DNA from: Owenia fusiformis
Taxonomy: Eukaryota; Annelida; Polychaeta; Sabellida; Oweniidae
Direction of reading: 5' to 3'
Assembly: GCA_903813345.2 (NCBI GenBank)
Contig: CAIIXF020000001.1
Span: 31,786,556-31,846,555 of the forward strand
Length of the DNA: 60,000 bases
Each line of letters opens with the position of its first letter. Position 1 is the stretch's first letter. The translations under genes were made by a program, and so were the position numbers. The notes under the pieces are model-generated. The model was not told where the DNA came from. It was given only the letters and a program-made list of their open reading frames with translations, and did not search any database. Below, piece after piece: positions 37,201-49,200 of the stretch.

Positions 37201-40200
37201 GTTCTAAAAGTTGATGCTCAACATAGTAAAATTAGTCAGCAAAGATCATTTCTACATATTTTAAGATCATTTCTAAGGTGACTAGAAATCTTGTCACTCT
37301 AAGTCAAGAGGTTAAGCATTATAAAATACTGTGTGTGTCATTATACTGTTTCCAATTTTGTGTAGCATACACTTAACTCATTATGGTTTTGTATGTGTAA
37401 TAACATTTATAAATCTAAATCTATCATTGATTTGAGCATTGATGCATTGGAGGCTCAAATTTGAGACAATTAAAGTTATTCCTACTGTTATTAGATTCTC
37501 TGATGGTAGTTTCAATGGCCATGTTGATTTTGCCAAAGTCCAGCCTAGATAGCCAATGTGGAAGGTAAATTGAGTGAGCATCTTCAAGAGACACAGTCTC
37601 ATCACGATTAAGAGATGTGATGTTTGTTATATCACCAAGATCAGGAAGCTCAGGAATTTCATCAGGTGACAAAAATGGATTGATTCGGACAAAGTATATA
37701 AGGGCCCATCCATCATTCCTAAAATATAGTTTTAGGTTATTAATTGCTTTTTAACATTTAACTTAATGTTTTCTAACTTGAAGTAAATTAAAATAAAATA
37801 TTGACATGTAGGTTACAATAATCAAGTATTTAATTTATGTTAAGCCCTTCAGAATAGTTATATTAGTTAAACAAATGCAGTTAAAACCTTTATAAAAGCA
37901 TACCCATCTTCATCAATTGTTCTGATTTGATTGTACACATATACTCTCAGCGTATCATATCCTAAAAACAAAAATGATGAGTGTATCAACTACAATTGAA
38001 AAACAAAGAAAGCAGTATATTGTAAGAACAACATTTGGTTATACTTATTGCACATATTCTAACTTACTTGAGTCATTCTGATTCTTTGCCTTAAGGAATT
38101 CTGTGAGGACCTCTTCATATCTTGGGAAGTCAGTTTCCCTAGCTTTCCTATGAAGTGGTGACTCAAAATGTTTATCATATGATACAACCAGGTTTTGATT
38201 CGGAGGTATGATAGTATATTGTCCATTGGTGAAACTTGGCAGGGGAGTCAGGTATGTGGTGTTCATCGTGGGCCAAATCTCAGGCTGGGTACATGTGTTG
38301 TTTACAAGGAGGAAATAGAATATCCTGTATAGCTTTGTTCTAAAATGGAAAACATAAATAAATTGAATCATTCATATTATATCATTCTTATGATTTAAAC
38401 TATATTGTTTTGGTTTTTACTTGTGAACCAGACATTACACAAACTATTTTTTAACTATTTTCTTGCAATATTTGAGTAATTGAATATCTGTTTATGTTGC
38501 TTACTTTGTATCCAAGTCAATGTACAGCTCTGTGCTGTGATACTGGACGTCCATTGTATAGCCCATTAGTTGAGCTACAGTGGCAAATAAAGATAAAGAA
38601 AACATTGTATATAAGCATTCACTTTATACCCAAGTCAATTTTGCTGCAGTTTACATGTCCTCATCAGGTCCATGCACAGTGCTGGGTGTTGACAGTATAA
38701 ACAACATTACCAATTTAGTTTAGATAAATTTCTATTGACTATGAACTCAAAGAAGTCTTAGACAAACATTTTTTTATAGCTTAGCTCTTTTCAGAACACT
38801 TATCAGAGCAAATCACCTTTTAAACTTAAATAAGATTGTGTGGGAATTTATAAATTTCTTTCTTTTTCAAGTTAAGTTGAATCAAGTAATATGAATGTGA
38901 ACATTTAAGTTGAATGCATGGACATGCCATGTATATAGTTACTCTCCATGCTGTATTGATAACTGATATTATGTGAGGATATGACACTTTTTTGATCATG
39001 AATCATAAGCTAAATAAATTATTTAAGATGACTGAATTTGTGTAGGACTAAAATACCAATGACAGACAAGTGAAATCGGTTCAATTAAAGTTTGTTTTTT
39101 TTGTAAATATTTCATATTTTAGTGTAATTAAGCAAAGGAGATTTGACCATTGACTTTTTACTTTGTCCACAGATGAGTATTTATTGTATTTAGAAAGTAC
39201 AATCAATCATTTTTTTGAAAATGCGCTGATATAGTATTGCCTTGGAACTTGCTGTGATTTTGTAGTAACGTAAACAAACCCACCCCACCTGTAGCAATCT
39301 TAAGAATGAAGTGTTGTTAATGAATAAATGTTTATATTAAATTAATCTTTAATTGAAATACAGGTTTATACATTGCTCATCATGATGAATTCATATTGTG
39401 TTTCAAAGTTTGTTTTAGCTTTTTCATAAAATCAGAATTACTCCACACAACCACATCTGGCTCCAAGAAGGTGATATGATGTGCCTTGTATATGGTGTTA
39501 AAACTGTATCAAAATTGGACATCTTATATTTATGTGATATCTCAAACACATAGAATAGCGTTTAGCAGAATACATACACAATCCGTGTGATTTCATACAC
39601 GGTTTGTTCGAGTTTGTACACTTTATGTTTGTAAAATCACACTTGTACATGCGTATTTGTGTATGCATTGTTTAAAAATGACATCGAACAGGGTACACAA
39701 GTCGAACAAACTCTTGTGCGGCTCGCACAAACGTTTTCCCCTTCACAAACTATGATGTGCCGATGACACACCTTGATGTACCGATCACACACCTTGATAT
39801 AACATAAATTGCTTTCTAGAGATGTTCGAGATTTTGTTCTAAATCTCGCGTTACTTTTGCACTGAACGAAATAACACAGCGCGGCAAAAAGATAAAAAGA
39901 TCTAGTTTGTAGTTTCTCAATATATTGCCACTGTACGTCTCCCTAGCCTAGGGCCTAGGGTATCCTATTATATATTTTTAATTTAAAATTTACATTTTAT
40001 CACATTTCAACGAAGGGCGCCATATTGTAGAAATCAGGATGTAAATATCACGTGACTTCAAATCTCGCACCCTGTGTGAAGTGCAACTTGTTTGTGACAG
40101 CCTATGCGAGTGGGAGCCATCCTATGCGACTTTGAACTCAATGCGTGTGTAAAATTGACACGTTCATTCGAAATTTACTTTGATCCATGTGTAATTCTTT

Positions 40201-43200
40201 CAGTATTCATGCAACTTATACCACAATCCGTGTGACATTTCAACATTGCTTTTGGATTTTTGGAAAGTGATTTGAGTTAGTGCTAACTCTTTGTGGGACA
40301 CTTGATACAACCAGTGTGAATGAAAATAAGTTATGTAAGAAAATTAACTGTTGGTATAACATGGATTGAAAATGGCACACGATGATGCGAGTTTCGCATA
40401 TAATGATGCGTATTTCGCATAGTATGATGCGAGTTTCGAATCATATGGTTCGAGTATCGCATCATATAGTTCGATTTTCCCATACATCATGTAATGTCCA
40501 ATTTTGATACAAAATAAATTCCATACTTGTACACTTAAAGCCCGAGGCTTTATGAATACTACTTCTTATTTACTTAAAAATAAATCAACTCTCAATTGTC
40601 TAAAAAATTCAATAATATTAGCTGGACAATATGCTATTACAAACTCACTCCATCCAAAATGTTGTTTTAAAGGTGACATAAATATATGTGAAGCCTTCAC
40701 CCATGCAAGCCAAATAAGCAATGTATTAGATTATAGACTCAAAGAACAAATGGCTATAGACACCCCTGGGGTCAATTAACATTTTTTGAAAAATGCAATG
40801 TCGTTAATTTCCTTGATATGTAGGATCAAATTGTAGATAAATATGTATTTTTTCAAGAAATAGCAATAAAAAACATTCAAATCTACTGATATAAGTATAT
40901 TTTGATTGATTTGAGAGTAATGTATCACTTCCTGTGAAAATGAATTTTTTATCAGTCTCAGAAAATGTCTCCAGAATGTATAAACCCTACTTGGCAGATG
41001 TCCCATTGTTTGATTGTGTCACTCTATACACTCTTTGGATTAATATGTTGTACACATAAATAGTCATTTTCCAATAGTCATTGAGTAGGGATTAGTTATG
41101 TTTGCAATTGTGTTGACCTACTTATTTTTAGAGACAGGAAGGTCATGATAAACTGCTTTGTTCATACTGTATAACCCTGGTTCTTACCTAGAAAGTTATA
41201 TGTAGTAAGGGTATAGTGTACTTCTAAATCTAAGGTTCATCTAAGAGATCTATAAAAAATCTAGGTAAGGACCAGGCGTTGTGCAAAAATAGAACTTTTA
41301 TGCAATATTCAGCATGAAATAAAATTTCAGCCATTTTGAAAATCCTTAGAATGATTGTGACAACTGTGTTTTATATGTTCAATATATTTTCTTATTTCAT
41401 TATATCATTATTATCATTTCATGAACTAATATTTATGGTTGCACTGAAGCATGAACTCCTATATTTTACAATGGCTCTAAACAACATAATAATATGTAAT
41501 TCCTTTCTATACATTCATATAAATGTACATGCAAAATTGAGATGATTGTTGTACAATCATTTAATGTTCATATGACAGCCGTCATTTTTGTCAATGAATA
41601 ATTCACAGGCAGTTCACAGGCTGATCATACAAATGTTCATATTTAGAAATCCAACTCAACTTTATTGTGCAGAAGAAATATACTGTAAGTCACAATCAGT
41701 AGGCAAGAAAACGACATTTGCTCATAAAATGCCCATAGCAAAGAGAACTGTATGAGTGAACTGCAATCACTTAGTACCCCCTATATGGAGACAGAGGGGT
41801 TACATCTAAATCATAGTGGACTCTTTTGAGGACTTCCCCATTTTGACTGAAGACGATGTATGTCAACTCACTTTTGGTGTATATAAAGCACAAACACATG
41901 AATGTGCTCATCTACAGAAGAACAACAGTTATGTAAAGTCCAGAGTAACCTTTTAGAAATAGTTATATTTTATGTGAAATAATAAATTCAGTATTTCACT
42001 GCCACTTTGATGCAAACTGTATATGAGCAATTGCTCTCAAGAAAGCAGATCAATAATATAATTGATTGATATGCATTTTTGACTTGTTAATTACTCCATG
42101 TGTTTTTTAATGTTGCCCATTGTTCTTTCTCATTGTGATGTAAATTAAAAAACTCAATATTCTTTTCTGACACTTTTTGCAAACTTTTTTTGTAGATGTT
42201 TTGGCACTTTTGACTTGTTATATTTTATGTGTTTTCGAATGTTGTCCATTATGCTTTGTCACTATTACGTAAGGTTATACCAAGAGGATCGATTAAAAAA
42301 GTCTTAAATGACTGTCTTGGTAATATAGATAGACACAGTGACAATAATGATGTGAAAAGAATGATTTAGAATGACCTATATTTTGAAATTTAAAGGTCAA
42401 AATGACCTTATTTTTGTAACTGGTTATCAAACAAAGTCCCTTCTTTGATATCCTGTACAATTTCTTTTAAATATCTTGGGAGCTAATATAGGGTCTTAAA
42501 GACACTCGTCCTTTGTCCTATGAAATTTGATCCTTAAGTGCAGAATTCTGTTATCATAATTGTTCTTTAACAAATTGTGCATAACATTAAATAATAAGCT
42601 TTAGAAGTAAACCTTACGATAGATCAATAACCACACAATTTATAGGAGTAGTATTAGGGAATTCAGAAATCTTCTAGCTAGTATCTTTATCATTATCCCA
42701 TCGAACGAAGTTCGGAGGGATATAGGGAACGCCTCCATCCGTCCGTCTGTCCGTCCGTACGTACGTACGTCCGTCCGTCCGTCCATCTGTCCGTCTGTCC
42801 GGGCAATAACTCAAATACAGTTGGCCCGATTTTGTTCATATTTTGTACACATATACCCTATGGGGGTAGAAGTTCTGCTCGAAAGCCGATTTTCAAAATG
42901 GCTGCTCATCTAAAAATGACGGCCATTTTAGTGCCGATTTTACAGTAATTTAGGTGCAATATGTAAATCTGTAATAGCAATATGTTTTAAATGTAAAAAA
43001 TTATATAGGACATTGATAAAGCTAGAAATGTAGATATTAAAGAAGCACATGGCAGCCATCTTGAAAAATGGCGGCCTTTACTCGTTATTTTATATGATTT
43101 TTGCTGTAACTCAAGAAGTAGTGGAGCGATTTTGTTCATATTTTGTATGTGAATACTATTAGCATGGCTCACTGTCTAATGACACTTTTGGTAGGAGGCG

Positions 43201-46200
43201 GCCATTTTGAAAATGGCCGCCATTTTGAAAAATAGCCGCCATTTTGACATATTTAACTATAACTCAAAAAGTAGTGGAGCGATTTCGTTCATATTTGGTT
43301 TGTGAATACTATAAGCATGGCACACTGTCTAATGATACTTTTGGTAGAAGGCGGCCATTTTGTCATTTTAACATATTTTAATTACTGTAACTCGAAAAGT
43401 AGTGGAGCGATTTTGTTCATATTTGGAATGTGAATAATATAAGCATGGCACACTGTCTCAGGACACTTTTGGTAGAAGGCGGCCATTTTTCAAAATGGCC
43501 GCCATTTTAACGTATTTTACTATAACTCGAAAAGTAGTGGAGCGATTTTGTTCATATTTGGTATGTGAATACTATAAAAAAAGCGTATTGTGAATAATAT
43601 AAGCATGGCACACTGTCTAATGACACTTTTGATAGAATGCGGCCATTTTTCAAATGTATTTTACTATAACTCGAAAAGTAGTGGAGCGATTTTGTTCATA
43701 TTTGGTATGTGAATACTATAAAAAAAGCGTATTACTTATTTTACGATTTTTGCTGTAACTTGAAAGGTAGTGGAGCGATTTTGTTCTTATTTAGTATGTG
43801 AATACTATAAGCATGGCACACTGTCTAATGACACTTTTGATAGAAGGCGACCATTTTGAAAAATGGCCACCATTTTAAAGTATTTTACTATAACTCGAAA
43901 AGTAGTGGAGCGATTTTGTTCATATTTGGTATGTGAATACTATAAAAAAAGCGTATTACTATTTCTGATGACAACTTGGATAGTGAGCAACCATTTTGAA
44001 AATGGTGGCCTTTCTTATGTGTGTTATTTTATGATATTTGCTATTTATTTCGTTTGTAAAAACGCCAGCCATTTCTGTTCGATGGGATTCGCTACGCTTT
44101 GGCGTTGCCGTTGTTCTGGTTGACATCTGATTTTAGATAGTCCCTGTTAAATTCATGGTGCTCAAGAGAACAGAAAGAAACTTGGAGTAAATGTATATGC
44201 TTTGTGCTCTGGCGAAAGAGGTTGAAAAGCTTTTTTAGATGTAGAAAAATGCTTGGGATGCCTCTGTTTATTGTAAAGAATATGACATCAAAATTCTAAT
44301 GCATGAATCTTCTATTAAACTAGATGTAAATACATTGTAATTACCACACCAATTTAGAATTCATGAATGTAACTTTCATCAAGCTTATATTAGAAAATTA
44401 TATTAAGAAAAATATGCTCACATTTAGTCTTGATTCAAAAAATTTTCAGTGTGTATTTTAAAAGTTTAAATTTTGCATATTAATGTTTCATATTACAATT
44501 TAAGAAATATTCCAGATCTCACTAAATATCAACTAAAGCTGTAAAGGTTGAAAGAATGGTTTTATTTGATTACCTGACCGAGTACAATCCTGTATAAAGA
44601 CATCATCATCAGAATTAAAACTTAGATCATCTTTTGGAATATCCTCTAAAGCAGTATTTAAGAGTTTACATTCGCCTTCATTCCACTGAATTGCTTTACA
44701 TGCTGATTCAACCTGGCACAAAGCTTGACATTTAGCTTGATCTTTGTCGTATTTCCATATCACATAACTTTCCTTCATCACAATAAATGCAGGGGCAGGA
44801 TCTTCCCAGCTACATGCTGAAGCTGAATAGGGAGGGGCAGACCATTAGATCTTTTAACTTAACATTATCATTTACTACAGGGTGTTTTATATTGACCATC
44901 CCCCATCAACCACCAATGCTAAATAGCATACCCCATATGTTATATATCATATGAAAGCCTGTCAATTCTGGACTTACTGAAACATTAACAACTTTGATTA
45001 AGCTTAACAGTTTTTACAACTTGCTACATAGAATCTGAGAGCCACTTTTTTATTATTTAAAAATTAGCCACATCACCTACACATAGCTATGATAACCTTG
45101 CCTTAATACAATACTGTAGTATGCTGATGGATGCTGAGGATATAACTTTATGGTATTTGAAAGACAACAGTATCACCCTTGGTATACGCAGCTAACGAAA
45201 ATTGACCGGTACGGGTCAAAAGCTGGACCGGTACGGGTTAACGGTTTTATTTGAATTTAAAACAACCATAACTTGCTCAATATTGACTTCCTCGTGTCTA
45301 ATTTGAAATATATGATGCCTCCCGATGCTTTTAAGTACCCCAATTTTTTACAGATTTTTAAACGCACCAAAACTCTCTAAATGCGCATTTATGCTCCTTT
45401 TCTCTCGAGAACGACGATCTATTTTTCCCCATCAAGGTATGATGTAAATGACATGCTATTTACATCAGACCTTGAAAGGGAAAAAAGATCTTATATGTTA
45501 GAACTACTAAATAAAAGTTATCATGAAAATGAGACAGTCGTTCCTGAGAGAAAAGATCATAAATGCGCATTTAGAGAGTTTTGGTCCGTTTAAAAATCTG
45601 TAAAAAATTGGGGTACTTAAAAGCATCGGGAGGCATCATATATTTCAAATTAGACACGAGGAAGTCAATATTGAGCAAGTTATGGCTGTTTTAAATTCAA
45701 ATAAAACCGTTAACCCACACCGGTCCAGCTTTTGACCCGTACCCATCAATTTTCGTTAGCTGCGTATACCAAGGGTGAGTATTAAATATTTCAAAGAAAT
45801 GCCCAGAGAGATGATACAATGGATTATATAGTGAACTGCTCCTCTCTTTAAATTTATAAGGAATAGGAGCCACAAATCATGCAAATTGAGAGGATGGTGA
45901 CTACCAAACATAAGTTTACAAATTATGTTCCTAACCGGTCATGCTAATATTTGGCACATACGTCCAAAATTGAATAAGTTTTATTATGGTATATTGATTA
46001 CGAGGCCATGTGATCTAGGATTGACTGTGGATGGGTCGACAGTCATGATTATGTAACACCCTGTATAACTAGACAACAGCAATGCCAAAGCGTAGCAAAT
46101 CCCATCGAACAGCCACAGCTGGCATATTTACGAACAAAGTATAATAATAAAATGGCCGCCTTCTACCAAAAGTGTCATTAGACAGTGTGCCATGCTTATA

Positions 46201-49200
46201 GTATTCACATACCAAATATGAACAAAATTGCTCCACTACTTTTCAAGTTATAGTAAAATACGTTAAAATGGTGGCCATTTTTCAAAATGGCGGCCATTTT
46301 TTAAAATGGCCTCCATCTACCAAAAGTGTCATTAGACAGTGTGCCATGCTTATAGTATTCACATACCAAATATGAACAAAATCACTCCACTACTTTTCGA
46401 GTTACAGCAAAAATCGTAAAATAACGAGCAAAGGCCGCCATTTTTTAAGATGGCTGCCATGTGTTTCTTTAATATCTACATTCCTAGCTTTATTAATGTC
46501 CTTTATAATTTTTTTAACATTTAAAACATATTGCTATCACAGTTTTACATATTGCACCTAAATTACTGTAAAATCAGCACTAAAATGGCCGCCATTTTTA
46601 AATGAGCGGCCATTTTGAAAACCGGCTTTCGAGCAGAACTTCTATCCCCATAGGGTATATGTGTACAAAATATGAACAAAATCGGGCCAACTGTATTTGA
46701 GTTATTGCCCGGACGGACGTACATACGGACGGACGGAGACCTTCCCTATATCCCTCCGAACTTCGTTCGATGGGATAATCAACCTGTATAATCTACACTT
46801 ATTCAAAACAACAGGCATTGTCCAAGCTCAAAATGGGCTTTCCCTCCTTTTAGCTATTTATTCAGGCCTAGATTATGCTTTAAAATGTTAGGTCTTCAAA
46901 ATATATATGAGGCTAAGAGGCTCAAGCTATATCAAATGACATACATTCATTTACAAGAAATGTGCATAAACAGGTTAAAAAGCCATTTATAAATGATGTA
47001 GTGAAGCTAAATGAATCCCAAGCCACATCTGAGAACTTCTAGCTACAATATATATAAGTTAGAATAAACCATGAACCCTTTATAAAAGAAGATATTACTT
47101 ACGAGAAATTGTCATGCTCCAGGCATTGACCGCCTTTGATTCAAATGAATCAATGTCTTCTTCTACAAATATCTGTTCCAAATCTATGTAGAAACTAAAC
47201 TCATCATCACATGGTTTTGCTTTTTCTTCTATCACCTCAAACTGTTGACCACCTGGACTGAGGAGGTTTATACAAGGTCTGAGGTCAGGCTGGCTTTGAG
47301 TATTAGGGTCCATGATTTTGTCATTTCGGACTACTCCATAGAAAACTTTCCAAACACCACTTCTGTAAAATATATTTCTTCAAGTTGTAATTAATATTGG
47401 TGGTTGACATCAGGTTGCACTAAAGTTGTCATGACAATTGATCATATTGTATTCATTTTCATCATTGAACTGGCTTAAGGATCTTTATTGGCAGTTTTCA
47501 TGATGACATCACTTAATGAGTATTGGTATATTTGTGAAACATAGCAGAGTGCATCCTAACTCTGATGGCTTCAAAGTCTTATGTGTGACTCTAGTTCCAT
47601 CAAAAATGAATTTATCTGCATGGGGAAGTGTTTCTAAAACTTTGGATAAAATTTAGTATAGCATACCTCATCACAATATCATCTAAAGATTGTTCAAAAA
47701 GTAAAGCTAATTTTGCTCTGAAACTTTTATATTGTACTCCCTGATATTTTACAAATTTGTACAACATTCAGTTTCCTACCAGCTAACCATACTTCATGGC
47801 CATTAGATTGATTGGCACAATGGCACAGCACTTTGAACAAGATGCCCCAGTGTGGCCACCTTCTCGCTTTTTTCAAATCTGAACAGGTTATCAATGATCT
47901 GACTACATTTTCCAGCAGGTTTTCAGTTGTCCTAGGGTTATTTTCCAGCAGGTCTGCAGTTGTCCTAGGGTTATTCTCATACACTCTTATTTTGGTGTAT
48001 CACCACAGGTTGAAGTTAGGTAGGGACATTTTGGATAATGGGTGCAGGTTTGCCAAACAGCAATATTGGCCACTAGAGCTGTTGTTTAAAGTGCTGTTAC
48101 ATTATGACTATCAATTTGATTGTCATGAAATAGGCAAAGGGCTATAGATATTAAAAAACAAACGGTTAAGAGTAAAAGTAGCCTTACTTATTGAACGACC
48201 TGTACTTCTAAGATCAAATGCTTCGATGACAGTAAAATAATTTAATGATTCATTAGACAGCTATTTATAACGCCTACATAAGATACCATAGCAACCATAT
48301 TTTTTCAGAAAAGATGGATACTTGATGGACCATAGAATATTATGTTTTTATTTTACATACCCTGCGAAAATTTCAAGTAGAATGTCATTAAACTCTTAAT
48401 TCAATTTAATTTTTTCTCAGAACTTATTGATGAAACTAATACAATGTAATATTAATGATATCACATTTTCACTATCTTTAATTTTAATTAAATATACCGG
48501 ACTTCATAAATTCCAAATGGATGTCTGAATTTCTCATTTTAGTAATGATTACTTTTTAATCAGTATATGGACTCAAATTGACACTCAGCTTTTTATGATT
48601 TTGAGAGTCAATATCTAAATATTCTACATTGAAAAGTTCTTATTCTTCAAAATCCAGTTCAGATATGACATGTTAAATGTACTCACCTGTCTTGCGTATA
48701 TTCCTTGACAAATCCATATTGTGTTATGGTGATGTTTGGTGTAACTAATAAAATATAAATATATAAAAAACATAGTACTATATATTGATTTACATGAAGA
48801 TATATTCAAGCTAGCACTTACTTATAAGAAAAAATAAATATTAATAATAATTTGAAAGGACAATAAAACAGTGTACTTAAATGTTGTGTCTACAAATGTG
48901 AGTGAAAAATCACATTTTCCAACTGGTTACGTTAATTGTATTAAATTTATTTGGCATTAGAGAATGCTTGGATGGAAAACATGATTTGGCTAAATATTTA
49001 AGATGTAAATCCACTATATTTTTGGGGTCATCATATATTATATTTATTGGACTTACCAGTGCGATTTTCAACACAACTGGTTTCCTCTATTGCATAGGTA
49101 ACCTTAGGAAGTGTGCTGAAGTTAGCTGCCATAAACAAATGCTCTCCAATAGGATCACTTGCAATCAGTTCTAACTCTCTCTCTGACAATTCAGCTGTCT

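Noticed and set aside
40381-40480. Regularly spaced short repeats resembling a CRISPR array
   Set aside because: Contiguous imperfect 22-bp units without spacers, in an animal intron inside a transposon-like element.
47727-47984. 85-residue minus-strand ORF as a host gene
   Set aside because: Its ENNPRTT repeats and position inside mariner-type ends fit a decayed transposase better than a gene.
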